NCBI GenBank assembly: GCA_963840235.1
Contig: CAWIYC010000008.1
Location: 248,001 to 312,000, forward strand
Length of the DNA: 64,000 nucleotides
From: JBBRHQ01 sp963840235
GTDB lineage: Bacteria > Actinomycetota > Thermoleophilia > Solirubrobacterales > 70-9
Reading direction: 5' to 3'
Positions 36,409 through 44,931 of this stretch are shown in pieces. The notes beneath the pieces were generated by a model. That model saw only the letters and a list, made by a program, of their open reading frames with translations. It was not told the DNA's origin and did not search any database. Each line of letters begins with the position of its first letter. Within the stretch, counting starts at the first letter, position 1. The position numbers were made by a program, and so were the translations under genes.

Positions 36409-36999
36409 ATGAAGCTCGTCCCCGTGCTCGTCGCCCTGGTGCTCGGCTCGACCGCGTTCGCGGCCCCGGCCCTCTCGCAGGCCGCGCCCAGGGCCGGCGC
36501 CAGCGCTGCCTTCGTCACCCATCGCGGCCATTTCTGGTCCTGGGCCGGTCCCCGCAACTGGAACGCCGCCTACGGCAAGAACGGGATCACGGTCTTCGGC
36601 AACGACGACGAGAGCCTCGACCTCGGCTTCAGCAGCATCCTCTGCACCCCCGCCCCGAGCGTCGGCGCCTCGGTGCAGCGCTACCTCAAGGGCCAGCGCC
36701 AGGCGATCGCCAGGGGCCGCACCAACATCCTGCAAAAGAGCAAGATCCGGCGGGTCGGCGGCCTCGGGCCCAACTACTTCCGCCAGACGCTCAACATCGC
36801 CGCGCGCGCCAACGGCAGGCGCTTCCTCGGACAGGTCGCCCTCGACTACCAGGTGCCCGACCCAACCTACTGCTACCGCCGCAGCCTGGCCCTGGTCGCC
36901 CCGGCCCGCGGCTTCGGCGCCAGCCTCAACACGCTGCTGCGGATCTACGGGTCGCTTGCCTACTTCGGGCCCGGCGTCCCCTACCTACCCGACGACTGA
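36409..36999 (+). CDS. Secreted protein of unknown function, second of a tandem pair
   Basis: The 196-residue protein has a signal peptide (MKLVPVLVALVLGSTAFAAP) and resembles the preceding one, with the shared motif RGHFWSWAGPRNWNAAYGKN, the pattern of a serine-rich SILCTPAPSVGASVQRYL region, and NYFRQT, which also occurs in the first as GYFRQT. ATG at 36409 is chosen because AGGAG lies 10 nt upstream; an ATG at 36391 overlaps the previous stop. The two genes are co-transcribed and have probably arisen by duplication. Confidence 0.7.
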   Translation: MKLVPVLVALVLGSTAFAAPALSQAAPRAGASAAFVTHRGHFWSWAGPRNWNAAYGKNGITVFGNDDESLDLGFSSILCTPAPSVGASVQRYLKGQRQAIARGRTNILQKSKIRRVGGLGPNYFRQTLNIAARANGRRFLGQVALDYQVPDPTYCYRRSLALVAPARGFGASLNTLLRIYGSLAYFGPGVPYLPDD

Positions 37000-37038
37000 C
37001 AGGCCCTCCCTGCGGTGGGGGATAGGCACTCCGCCGGG

Positions 37039-37071
37039 GCGAATTCCTTTCGGATAGCGCAAGGAACTCGC
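37039..37071. terminator. Hairpin between convergent genes
   Basis: GCGAATTCCTT (37039-37049) pairs with AAGGAACTCGC (37061-37071) with a single mismatch. It lies between the second secreted-protein gene and the alpha/beta hydrolase gene, so it may terminate both. Confidence 0.55.
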
Positions 37072-37091
37072 CTCGGCGCCGCTCTCAGGTC

Positions 37092-37865
37092 TCACTCGAG
37101 CCCCGGCGTTCCGCGCAGGTGGCCCAGGAGCAACTCCCTGAATCGGGCCGGCACCTCCAGCGGCGCCAGATGACCCGCGCCTTCGATGATGGCGAGGCGC
37201 GAGCCGGGGATCGACTTGGCCATCGCCTCTGCTCCCTGCCGGAAGTCGCTGATGTCGTGTTCGCCTGCTGCCAGGAGGGTTGGGGTGTCGAGTCCGGCAA
37301 GGAGCTCGGGGCGCTCGTCGAGGGGATCCGGGACCTCGTCCGCGGATGATTCGGCCTGCAGCTCGAGGGCGCGCCGCTGCATCCCGGCCACCCGGTCGCG
37401 CAGCTCCTGCGGCGCATCGGGCAAGGTCCAGGCATCGATGACGGATTCCACCGCGGCCTCGACGTCTCCCTCCTCCAGCGCCGCCTCCTCCGCATCCCAG
37501 ACTGCCGCCAGCTCCGGAGACGGCTCGAGGGCGGGAGGTGGCGCCGAGAACAGCGCCAGCGCCGCTATCCGCTCGGGAGCGACCAGCGCCATGCGGAGCG
37601 CAACTGCTCCCCCGAACGAGTTGCCGGCGATCGCCGCCCGTTCGAGCGACAGCCCATCCATGGTCTCGAGTACAGCCACCCACTCGCCCTTCTCGCCCGT
37701 GCCTGCCGGCGCCTCACCGAATCCGGGAAGGTCGACGGCGATCACCCGGTAGCCGGCCTCGGCCAGCGGGCCGAGATGCTCCGACCACATAGTCCGGTCG
37801 GCGACGCCGGCATGGAGCAGGATGACCGCCGGCCCTCTGCCGATGTCGTCATAGGGCAGCGCCAC
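37092..37865 (-). CDS. Alpha/beta hydrolase
   Basis: The 257-residue protein has the alpha/beta-hydrolase signature: oxyanion HG-like region (VILLHAGVADRTMWSEHLGP), nucleophile elbow AGNSFGGAVAL, a later acid residue, and the catalytic histidine in IIEGAGHLAPLEVP. The size is that of esterase/lipase-like or lactone hydrolase members. The substrate is unknown. It follows lysS on the same strand by 11 nt, so transcription from the lysS promoter is likely. Confidence 0.82.
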   Translation of the reverse strand: MALPYDDIGRGPAVILLHAGVADRTMWSEHLGPLAEAGYRVIAVDLPGFGEAPAGTGEKGEWVAVLETMDGLSLERAAIAGNSFGGAVALRMALVAPERIAALALFSAPPPALEPSPELAAVWDAEEAALEEGDVEAAVESVIDAWTLPDAPQELRDRVAGMQRRALELQAESSADEVPDPLDERPELLAGLDTPTLLAAGEHDISDFRQGAEAMAKSIPGSRLAIIEGAGHLAPLEVPARFRELLLGHLRGTPGLE

Positions 37866-37876
37866 GAATCGCCGCC

Positions 37877-39403
37877 TCAGGCTCGCATCGCCGGGAACAG
37901 CAGCACCTCGCGCAGGGTGCGCGCGCCGGTCAGAACCATCACCAGGCGGTCGATCCCGAGGCCGACGCCGCCGGTAGGCGGCATCCCCTGCTCCAGCGCC
38001 TCGACGAAGGACTCGTCGAAGGGCTGGGTCTCCTCGTCGCCGCGCCGCATCTCCTCGGCCTGCATCTCGAAGCGGCGGCGCTGCTCGTCGGGATCGTTGA
38101 GCTCGCTGAAGGAGTTGGCGATCTCCATCCCGCCGACGAAAGCCTCCCAGCGCTCGACCAGGCCCTCCTCGGAGCGGTGGGCCTTGGCGAAGGGCGAGAG
38201 CTCAACCGGGTAGTCGATGATGAAGGTCGGCTCGATCAGCTCCGGCTCGACCCGCTTCGAGAGCAGGCCGTCCACCAGCTTGCCCCAGCCTTCCTCGGGG
38301 TCGGGCTCGGTGCCCATCGCCTGCGCCAGCGCCTCACGCGTCGGGTGCTCACCGATGTCGATCCCGGTGCGCGCGAGGATCGCCTCGCGCATCGTCTCCC
38401 GCTTCCACGGCGGCGCCAGATCGATCTCGACCCCCTCGCGCTCGATCACCGTCGTCCCCAGGACCCGCTCGGCCACCTCGGCGACCAGCAGCTCGAGGTC
38501 GTGGGCCGTCTTGAAATAGTCGGCGTAGGCCTCGTACCACTCGAGCATCGTGAACTCGGGGTTGTGCTTGTGGGAGATGCCCTCGTTGCGGAAGTCGCGG
38601 CCGAGCTCGTAGACCTTGTCGATGCCGCCGACGACGCAGCGCTTGAGGTAGAGCTCAGTCGCGATCCTCAGGTAGAGGTCGCGGTCGAGCGCGTTGTGGT
38701 GGGTGGTGAAGGGCCGCGCCAGGGCGCCGCCGTAGAGCGGCTGGAGCACCGGCGTCTCGACCTCGACGAAGCCATGCTCGTCAAGCCAGCGGCGGACCTC
38801 GCGCACGGTCTCGGCGCGCAGGGCGAAGAGCCGCCGCGTGTCCTCGTTGGCGATCAGGTCGAGCTCACGGTGGCGGTAGCGGGTCTCGGTGTCCTCGAGG
38901 CCATGGAACTTGTCCGGGGGCGGACGCAGGCTCTTGGCAAGCAGTCGCCAGTGGTTCAACGCCAGCGACAGCTCGCCGCGCCGGGTGGCGAAGGCCTCGC
39001 CCTCGACACCGACGATGTCGCCGAGATCGAGGTGGACCAGCAGCTCGAAGGCCTCCTGCCCGAGCAGGTCCTCGCGGGCGTGCAGCTGGATCTGGCCGCT
39101 GGCGTCGCGGAGGTCGAGGAAGGCAGCCCTGCCGTGACCGCGGCGGGCGATCAGGCGACCGGCGACACGGTGGCGCGACTCCGTCTCGATTCCGGGCGCC
39201 AGGCCCCTGTGGGCGACCCGGACCTCGCCGATCTCCTCCCGGTCGGCGAACTCGTGCGGGAACGGCTCGATCCCGGCCTCGCGCAGGCGCTCGAGCTTGT
39301 GCCGCCGCTCGCCGAGGAGGTCGCCGGGTCCCTGCTCGTCGCCGGGTCCTTGCTGGTCGCCGGGTGCCTGCTGGTCGGGGTCGGGTCCGTTCGGCTCGCT
39401 CAT
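37877..39403 (-). CDS. lysS: Lysine--tRNA ligase, class II
   Basis: The 508-residue enzyme has an OB-fold anticodon domain (HRVAGRLIARRGHGRAAFLD) and class II motifs: motif 1 in FVEVETPVLQPLYGGALARP, motif 2 in RDFRNEGISHKHNPEFTMLE and motif 3 in GLGIDRLVMVLTGA. The first 25 residues are an unusual glycine, proline, glutamine and aspartate repeat (PGDQQGPGDEQGPGDL) encoded by 18-bp tandem DNA repeats. The position between greA and clpC matches the Bacillus order. Confidence 0.96.
   Translation of the reverse strand: MSEPNGPDPDQQAPGDQQGPGDEQGPGDLLGERRHKLERLREAGIEPFPHEFADREEIGEVRVAHRGLAPGIETESRHRVAGRLIARRGHGRAAFLDLRDASGQIQLHAREDLLGQEAFELLVHLDLGDIVGVEGEAFATRRGELSLALNHWRLLAKSLRPPPDKFHGLEDTETRYRHRELDLIANEDTRRLFALRAETVREVRRWLDEHGFVEVETPVLQPLYGGALARPFTTHHNALDRDLYLRIATELYLKRCVVGGIDKVYELGRDFRNEGISHKHNPEFTMLEWYEAYADYFKTAHDLELLVAEVAERVLGTTVIEREGVEIDLAPPWKRETMREAILARTGIDIGEHPTREALAQAMGTEPDPEEGWGKLVDGLLSKRVEPELIEPTFIIDYPVELSPFAKAHRSEEGLVERWEAFVGGMEIANSFSELNDPDEQRRRFEMQAEEMRRGDEETQPFDESFVEALEQGMPPTGGVGLGIDRLVMVLTGARTLREVLLFPAMRA
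39320..39373 (-). repeat. 18-bp tandem repeats in lysS 5' end
   Basis: Three 18-bp units starting GTCGCCGGGT occur at 39320-39337, 39338-39355 and 39356-39373, with a degenerate fourth. They encode PGDQQG-like hexapeptides at the LysS N-terminus. Confidence 0.8.
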
Positions 39404-39488
39404 CGGCCGCCGAGCCTATCCGGCCGCGACGCCGCCGGGCTCCAGGCCGGCCGGTCTGCCGGGCGCCGGGCAAATTGCTGACCCCTCA

Positions 39489-39533
39489 CTGAAGGGTTCG
39501 GGTACCCATGGGTGCTCTAACCCTTCAGCGAAC
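39489..39533 (-). repeat. Palindromic repeat, family H40, copy 2
   Basis: Inverted copy of the element at 9117-9161. The outer stem is CTGAAGGGTT / AACCCTTCAG and the inner stem is ACCC-AT-GGGT. It lies between lysS and the FHA gene. Confidence 0.65.
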
Positions 39534-39556
39534 CTCAGTGCCGGCGCGGCCCGGGC

Positions 39557-39967
39557 TCAGGCGGAGGGGCCGAGATCCGGCGCGGTCGCCACCCGGGTCT
39601 GCTCGGAGACCTGGAACGGGGCCCGGTAGCGCAGCATGGTGCGGCCGAAGCGGAGCTCGTCGCCGTCGTCGAGCAGGCGCCGCCCCTCGACCCGCTCGCC
39701 ATTGACGAAGCTGCCGTTGCGCGAGAGGCCCTCGTCCACCAGCACCCACTCCACCCCCATCCGCCGCAGCTCGGTGTGGATGCGCGACACGTCCTCGTCC
39801 CAGGAGAGGACGACGTCGGCCGAGAGGCTGCGCCCGATCGTCACCTCCGTCCACGAGTCCAGCAGCGAGACGACCCGCTGGCGCCCATCCGAGTCGCGGT
39901 AGATGAGATAGGGGTCGCCGCGGCGCTCAGCCTCCGCCAGATCGCTCTCCTCCGCCTCAGATGACAC
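39557..39967 (-). CDS. FHA-domain protein
   Basis: The 136-residue protein is mainly a forkhead-associated domain with the pattern VTIGRSLSADVVLSWDEDVS, RIHTEL and LSRNGSFVNGERV. These residues bind phosphothreonine peptides. It has a short acidic N-terminus and no other domain or signal peptide, so it probably acts in the cytoplasm as an adaptor for a Ser/Thr kinase. The partner is unknown. It precedes lysS on the same strand, with the H40 repeat between them. Confidence 0.85.
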   Translation of the reverse strand: MSSEAEESDLAEAERRGDPYLIYRDSDGRQRVVSLLDSWTEVTIGRSLSADVVLSWDEDVSRIHTELRRMGVEWVLVDEGLSRNGSFVNGERVEGRRLLDDGDELRFGRTMLRYRAPFQVSEQTRVATAPDLGPSA

Positions 39968-40023
39968 CCCGCAATTGGACCACGGCGGGACGCCCGTCGC
40001 AAGCGGCGCCCCGCGGCGAGGTC

Positions 40024-40503
40024 CTAGGAGGCCTCGATCTTGGTGATCTTGAGCTTCTTCTTCGGCCCGCGCGGGACGTCGACGGTGACGACATCGTTGC
40101 GCTTGTGGCCGATCAGGGCCTTGCCGATGGGCGACTCGTTGGAGAGCCTTTGCTCGGTCGGGTCGGCCTCGGTCGAGCCGACGATCTGGAACTTCTGCGA
40201 GTTGCCCGACTTCTGGTCCTTGACATGGACGATCGAGCCGAACTTGACCTCGTCGGTGCCGAGGCCCTTCTCGTCGATCACGGTCGCGCGGCGAAGCCGT
40301 TCCTCGAGCTGGGCGATCCGCTGCTCGAGCAGGGCCTGCTCGTTCTTGGCGTCGTCGTACTCGGCGTTCTCGCTGATGTCGCCGAACTCGCGCGCTTCCT
40401 TGATCCTCTCCGCTACCTCCCGGCGCTTGGTCGTCGAGAGCGTCTCGATCTCTTCCTTCAGCTTCTCGAGCCCCTCGGGCGTGATCACGGATTGGCGAGT
40501 CAA
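40024..40503 (-). CDS. greA: Transcription elongation factor GreA, TTG start
   Basis: From TTG at 40503 the product has 159 residues, the usual GreA length. The N-terminal coiled coil reads TPEGLEKLKEEIETLSTTKR and includes EFGDISENAEYDDAKNEQAL. The C-terminal FKBP-like domain reads IVGSTEADPTEQRLSNESP and GKALIGHKRNDVVTV. TTG is chosen because AAGGA lies 8 nt upstream and because a longer upstream reading has no support. GreA rescues backtracked RNA polymerase. It precedes lysS in the conserved dusB-greA-lysS order. Confidence 0.95.
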   Translation of the reverse strand: MTRQSVITPEGLEKLKEEIETLSTTKRREVAERIKEAREFGDISENAEYDDAKNEQALLEQRIAQLEERLRRATVIDEKGLGTDEVKFGSIVHVKDQKSGNSQKFQIVGSTEADPTEQRLSNESPIGKALIGHKRNDVVTVDVPRGPKKKLKITKIEAS

Positions 40504-40635
40504 TGGCTCATTCCTTAGCTTTGGATACGTTGAAAAAGGGGGTCCCCGACCCACAAACAGAGCGCCCTGTGCAGCGACTTTTCAGCCACGGCACCGGGCA
40601 CCGAGCGCGGCAGTATAGCGAGGCGGGTTACCCGC

Positions 40636-41520
40636 TCAGGAACCCTCTGACTCAGCCATCGCCTGGCGCAGGGCGGCGGTCAGGCGGGGCGGGTCCTCGA
40701 GCTGCGGATAATGGCCGAGGTCGGCGAACTCGGTCACCTCGGCCTGCGGGCGAAGCCGGCGCAATCCCGCCAGCACGTCAGGCGTCGCCACCGGGTCCAG
40801 CATCCCCCAGGCGAAGCGCAGCGGTCGGGCCCAGTCGCGGATCGCGCCGTGCCAGCGCTCGGCGTAGATCTCGCGCTCGTCCATGTAGCGGACCAGGCGG
40901 TGGCCGATGTGGTGGCCGCCGTTGTGGGTGATCAGCGACCACTGATCGGCCTCCTCGTCATCGGTCAGGGGGTGCTCCGGGGAGAAGATCGAGCCGAACT
41001 GGGCCTTGAAGAAGCGCTCCGAGGTGAGCCGCGAGGCGACCCGGCCGAGCGGGCCGCGCAGCATCTTCTGGGCGAAGGTGGGGTGCGCCAGCTCGAGGAT
41101 CATCGAGCCGTTGAAGAGCAGCCCCCCGATTGCCTCGAAGCCGAGCTCGCCGACGATGTCGCGGGCGAACAGCTCGGTCGCGACCGAGGTGCCCATGTCG
41201 TGGGCGCAGATGAAGACCGGGCGGCCCTCGCCGTGACGGGCGATCAGCTCCTCGGTCAGGTCCGCCTGCCAGGCGAGGCCGTAGGTGTGGTCACGGGGCT
41301 TGTCGGAGAGCCCGAAGCCGAGGAAGTCGAAGGCGAGCGCCGCCCTGCCGGACTCGATCTCGAGCACCTCCCGCCAGTCGTAGGAGCTGGTGGGGAAGCC
41401 GTGCAGCAGGAGCAGCAGAGGCCCCTCGCCGTCGCGCGCGGTGACGTGGATCCCGTGGTCGCGGAACATCTCCCGCTCGCCCCGCGCCGCCCAATCCTCG
41501 ACCCTCCCGGTGAGGCTCAC
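40636..41520 (-). CDS. Alpha/beta hydrolase of the haloalkane dehalogenase/epoxide hydrolase branch
   Basis: The 294-residue product shows the N-terminal HGFPTSSYDW oxyanion motif, the nucleophile elbow FICAHDMGTSVATEL with aspartate as the likely nucleophile, and a histidine in FADLGHYPQLEDP. Aspartate nucleophiles are typical of haloalkane dehalogenases and epoxide hydrolases. The natural substrate is not known. Its start overlaps the dihydrouridine synthase stop by 4 bases, so it is translated with it. Confidence 0.8.
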   Translation of the reverse strand: MSLTGRVEDWAARGEREMFRDHGIHVTARDGEGPLLLLLHGFPTSSYDWREVLEIESGRAALAFDFLGFGLSDKPRDHTYGLAWQADLTEELIARHGEGRPVFICAHDMGTSVATELFARDIVGELGFEAIGGLLFNGSMILELAHPTFAQKMLRGPLGRVASRLTSERFFKAQFGSIFSPEHPLTDDEEADQWSLITHNGGHHIGHRLVRYMDEREIYAERWHGAIRDWARPLRFAWGMLDPVATPDVLAGLRRLRPQAEVTEFADLGHYPQLEDPPRLTAALRQAMAESEGS

Positions 41521-42560
41521 GGCCCCACCCCGGCGGGCTCGGGCTCGCGCTCGGCGCCGAGGGCGCGGACGATCTCGCGGGCGCGCCCGATCCCGGCGCG
41601 TCGCTGCATCTCCTCAACGACCTCGGCCGGCGCCCCGAGGCGGTCGAGGTACCAGGGGTAGAACTTGCGCAGGTAGCGCGAGGCGCGCTCCGGGCCGAAG
41701 TGCTCCTCGGCCGCGTCGATCACCCACAGCAGCTCCTCGGCCACCTCGTCACGGCCGGGAGCGGCGACGCGGCGCCCTGTCAGCTCCTCGAAGACCCAGG
41801 GGTTGCCGAGGGAGCCGCGGGCGATCATCACCGCGTCGGCCCCCGACTGCACGTAGGCGCTCCGGGCCGCCTCGGCGGTGCTGAGGCCGCCGGAGACGAT
41901 CACCGGGACCGCAACACGCCCGACCAGCTCCCGCACCAGCCCGTAGTCGGGCTTGCCGCGGTGACCCGCCTTGGCACTGCGTGGGTGGAATGCGATCGCC
42001 GCCACTCCGCCCTCGGCGGCCAGGCGGCGGGCCAGCTCGAAGCCCGACAGGTCTCCGGGCCCGAGGCCCGAGCGCAGCTTCACCGTCACCGGCAGGCCGC
42101 TCCCCTCGGCGGCGCCGCGGACCAGCGCCAGGGCGAGGTCGGGGTCGGAGAGCAGGGCCGCGCCGGCGCCGGTGCGGCAGACCTTTCGCACCGGGCAGCC
42201 CATGTTGATGTCGATCAGGTCGGCCCCGTATGAGGCGGCGATCTCCGCCCCCGAGCGCATCACATCTGGGTCCTGGCCGAAGAGCTGGACCGAGACCGGG
42301 TGCTCGTCGGGGTGGATCCGCATCAGCTCGCGCAGGGTGCGCTCGTTGCGGTGGTGAAGTCCGAAGCTCGAGACCATTTCCGAGACCGCCAGCCCGGCGC
42401 CGTGGCGGCGCGCCTGCAGGCGCACGAACCAGTTGCCGATTCCGGCCAGCGGCGCCAGCAGGACCCGGTTGGCGATTTCGACGTCGCCGATCCGAAGCGG
42501 CTCGGTCAGGGGCCTCTGGGCCCCCCTGGTCCTTCCTCTGTCCGTTGTCGGTGTGGTCAC
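41517..42560 (-). CDS. tRNA-dihydrouridine synthase
   Basis: The 347-residue flavoenzyme has RVLLAPLAGIGNWFVRLQAR at the N-terminus and the catalytic cysteine in DLIDINMGCPVRKVCRTGAG. Further motifs are LPVTVKLRSGL, IVSGGLSTAEAARSAY and ADAVMIARGSLGNPWVFEEL. It reduces uridines in the tRNA D-loop using FMN and NAD(P)H. DusB is the most likely class from gene order (dusB-greA-lysS), although sequence class assignment would need alignment. The product ends in a proline-rich tail. Confidence 0.9.
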   Translation of the reverse strand: MTTPTTDRGRTRGAQRPLTEPLRIGDVEIANRVLLAPLAGIGNWFVRLQARRHGAGLAVSEMVSSFGLHHRNERTLRELMRIHPDEHPVSVQLFGQDPDVMRSGAEIAASYGADLIDINMGCPVRKVCRTGAGAALLSDPDLALALVRGAAEGSGLPVTVKLRSGLGPGDLSGFELARRLAAEGGVAAIAFHPRSAKAGHRGKPDYGLVRELVGRVAVPVIVSGGLSTAEAARSAYVQSGADAVMIARGSLGNPWVFEELTGRRVAAPGRDEVAEELLWVIDAAEEHFGPERASRYLRKFYPWYLDRLGAPAEVVEEMQRRAGIGRAREIVRALGAEREPEPAGVGP

Positions 42561-42573
42561 AGGCGGCGCAGTC

Positions 42574-43338
42574 CTAGGAGTTGAGCCCGTAGATGAGGCG
42601 CAGGCCCTTCAGCGTCAGCAGGTCATCCACCTCATCCACCGTCTCGCAATACGGCACGATCGCGCCGGCCATCCCACCGGTGGCGAGGAAGGCCGTTTCC
42701 TCGCCCATCTCCGCCGCCAGCCGGCGGTCGATCGCGTCGATCGCCCCGGCGAAGCCGTAGATCATCCCGGCCTGGAGGCTGGCCTGGGTGGTGCGGCCGA
42801 TGACGCCGCTGGGCTCTGCCAGGTCCACCTTCGGCAGCCGCGCGGCACGCTCGGTCAGCGCCTCCATCGAGATCTGCACCCCCGGTCCGATCACCCCGCC
42901 GAGGTACTCGCCGGCGGCGGAGACGGCGTCAAAGGTGATCGCTGTGCCGAAGTCGACGACAACGCAGGGGCCGCCGACCTTCTCGAAGGCGGCGACCGCG
43001 TTGACGAGCCGATCGGCACCGAGCTCGTGCGGGTTGTCGAGGCGGACCGGCATCCCGGTCTTGACCCCGGGGCCGACCATGATGCAGGGAGTGCCGAGGT
43101 ACTGAGCGGTCATCCGCGCGTACTCGGGATTGAGCCGGGGCACGACCGAGCAGACGATCGAGGCATCCACAGCATCCAGTGCCGTTCCCCGCAGCGCCAG
43201 CATGCTCGAGACCCGGACCGCGAGCTGGTCGGCCGTGTCCTCGCCGTCGGTGGCGAAGCGCCAGTGCTCGATCAGCTCGTCGCCGCCGAAGGCGCCGATG
43301 TGCGTCTGGGTGTTCCCGACGTCTATCGCTAGAAGCAT
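42574..43338 (-). CDS. coaX: Type III pantothenate kinase
   Basis: The 254-residue protein has the ASKHA fold of CoaX. Motif 1 is LLAIDVGNTQTHIGAF, the substrate-binding GADRLVNAVAAFEK and the catalytic region DFGTAITFDAVSAAGEY are present, and the C-terminal LATGGMAGA closes the fold. It phosphorylates pantothenate in coenzyme A synthesis and is insensitive to CoA feedback. In B. subtilis coaX follows ftsH; here it follows dusB, so the gene has moved within the cluster. The gap to the preceding dus gene is 13 nt. Confidence 0.94.
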   Translation of the reverse strand: MLLAIDVGNTQTHIGAFGGDELIEHWRFATDGEDTADQLAVRVSSMLALRGTALDAVDASIVCSVVPRLNPEYARMTAQYLGTPCIMVGPGVKTGMPVRLDNPHELGADRLVNAVAAFEKVGGPCVVVDFGTAITFDAVSAAGEYLGGVIGPGVQISMEALTERAARLPKVDLAEPSGVIGRTTQASLQAGMIYGFAGAIDAIDRRLAAEMGEETAFLATGGMAGAIVPYCETVDEVDDLLTLKGLRLIYGLNS

Positions 43339-43368
43339 CTGCGCCCATTATCGGTGTAGCGTTGGTGC

Positions 43369-43647
43369 ATCGGCTGCCTGATCGTCCTCCTCGCCCTGCT
43401 CTCGCCCCGGCTGGCCCTGTTCGGCCTCTGGATCTTCACCGACCTCCTCAGCCGCGCCTTCGAGAGCTGGTTCGTCCCCTTCCTCGGCTTCTTCCTGTTG
43501 CCGTGGACCACCCTCGCCTACGCCGTGATGTGGAGCTCCTCGGACGGGGTCGTCGGCTTCGAGTGGTTCATCGTCATCCTCGCCTTCCTCCTCGATCTCG
43601 GCTCCTACGGGATCAGCGAGCGTCGCCGCTCCTCCGGAACCTACTGA
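43369..43647 (+). CDS. Small membrane protein gene lacking an obvious start codon
   Basis: A frame with three likely membrane helices runs from about 43369 to the TGA at 43645-43647 (CLIVLLALLSPRLALFGLWI, then SWFVPFLGFFLLPWTTLAYA and WFIVILAFLLDLGSYG). Its composition and the final SERRRSSGTY support a real small protein of about 90 residues; the pattern resembles conserved actinobacterial small membrane proteins. In-frame upstream sequence ends at a TAG (43357), and no ATG, GTG or TTG lies before the first helix. Either a non-standard start (ATC or CTG) is used or the start is frameshifted. Confidence 0.5.
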   Translation: MGCLIVLLALLSPRLALFGLWIFTDLLSRAFESWFVPFLGFFLLPWTTLAYAVMWSSSDGVVGFEWFIVILAFLLDLGSYGISERRRSSGTY

Positions 43648-43655
43648 GCGCCCGC

Positions 43656-44408
43656 ATGAAGGTACGCCTGTACACGATCCCCGGCTCGCACCCCGGCATG
43701 GCGGTGCGGCTGATGCTCGAGCACAAGGGCATCCCCTATGAGCGCACCGACCTGCTGCCCGTCGTCTCCAGGGGCGTTCTCAAAGCGCAGCGCTTCCCGG
43801 GGGTCACCGTCCCCGCGATCAAGATCGACGGGCGCAGGGTCCAGGGCTCGCGCGAGATCGCCCGCGAGCTTGACCGGATCAAGCCCGAGCAGGCGCTCTT
43901 TCCCGCCGATCCGGACCTCAGGACCGCGGTCGAGGAGGCCGAGCGCTTCGGCGACGAGGATCTCCAGCATCCGATCCGCCAGATCCTCTGGTGGTCGCTG
44001 CACAAGGACACGGCACCCCTGCGCAGCTACTCGGAGGGGGCGAGGATCGGGATCCCGATCGGCCTCGCGGTGCGCACTGCGGCCCCGATCGTCGCCCTCT
44101 CGGCCCGCTTTCACGAGGCCGGAGATGAGAACGTCCGGCGCGACCTCGCCGCCCTGCCCGGGATGCTGAAGCGGATCGACGACTGGATCGCCGAGGGGGT
44201 CCTCGGCGGCGAGGAGCTGAACGCCGCCGACTTCCAGATCGCTCCCAGCATCCGCCTGGCGATGACCCTCGACGACCTGCGGCCGGCGATCGAGAACCGC
44301 CCCGCCGGCAAGCACGCCCTGCGGGTCGCGCCGGACTACCCGGGCGAGACTCCGCCGCTTCTCCCCTCCGCCTGGCTCGAGCCGCTGGGGAGCGCGGCAG
44401 CCGCCTAG
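43656..44408 (+). CDS. Glutathione S-transferase-like protein
   Basis: The 250-residue product has an N-terminal thioredoxin-like domain (VRLYTIPGSHPGMAVRLMLE, ending PAIKIDGRRVQGSREIAREL) and an all-helical C-terminal domain. This is the GST fold; the Ser/His pair at the active site (PGSHPG) is atypical. Glutathione is not expected in most actinobacteria, so the thiol partner could be different. It ends in a 4-bp overlap with the convergent folK. ATG at 43656 is the start of the family-like N-terminus. Confidence 0.75.
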   Translation: MKVRLYTIPGSHPGMAVRLMLEHKGIPYERTDLLPVVSRGVLKAQRFPGVTVPAIKIDGRRVQGSREIARELDRIKPEQALFPADPDLRTAVEEAERFGDEDLQHPIRQILWWSLHKDTAPLRSYSEGARIGIPIGLAVRTAAPIVALSARFHEAGDENVRRDLAALPGMLKRIDDWIAEGVLGGEELNAADFQIAPSIRLAMTLDDLRPAIENRPAGKHALRVAPDYPGETPPLLPSAWLEPLGSAAAA

Positions 44409-44917
44409 CGGCCAGCCGCACGCTCGACCCGCTGGCCCGGCGGGAGCGCCTCCCAGGCCTCGGCGAGGCGGGTGCCGTCGGGCAGGGTGAGCTCGGGGTC
44501 GAGCTCCAGCAGCGGGGCGAGAACGAAGCGGCGGCTCGTCACCTCGCGGTGGGGGAGTCGCAGGCGCTCGCTCTCGAGCTCGAGGTCGCCGAGCAGGAGC
44601 AGGTCGATGTCGAGCGGTCGCGGGCCGTGGCGGGGGCCGGCGGACTCGCGCCCGCGCTCGGCCTCGATCTCCTTGCAGAGGTCGAGCAGCGCCAGCGGCT
44701 CCAGCGCCGTCCGCACCCTGACCGCCGCATTGAGGAAGTCGGGCTGGTCGAGGACCTCGCCGACCGGCTCGGTGACGTAGGTGGAGGAGACCGCTTCGAC
44801 CTCGACGCCGCGCTCGCCCAACATCCGGATCGCGGCCCGCAGGTGGGCGGCGCTGTCGCCGACATTGGAGCCGAGGCCTAGATAGCCGAGGCGCTGCAGC
44901 GCCGCCGGATCGCCCAC
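44405..44917 (-). CDS. folK: 2-amino-4-hydroxy-6-hydroxymethyldihydropteridine pyrophosphokinase
   Basis: The 170-residue enzyme has the GLGSNVGDSAAHLRAAI start, the substrate-binding region, and the signature PRHGPRPLDIDLLLLGD. It transfers pyrophosphate from ATP to the pterin, giving the substrate for FolP. It is the last gene of a folP-folB-folK run with short gaps of 9 and 14 nt. Length is normal. Confidence 0.95.
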   Translation of the reverse strand: MGDPAALQRLGYLGLGSNVGDSAAHLRAAIRMLGERGVEVEAVSSTYVTEPVGEVLDQPDFLNAAVRVRTALEPLALLDLCKEIEAERGRESAGPRHGPRPLDIDLLLLGDLELESERLRLPHREVTSRRFVLAPLLELDPELTLPDGTRLAEAWEALPPGQRVERAAGR

Positions 44918-44931
44918 GTGCCCGGCGGCTC

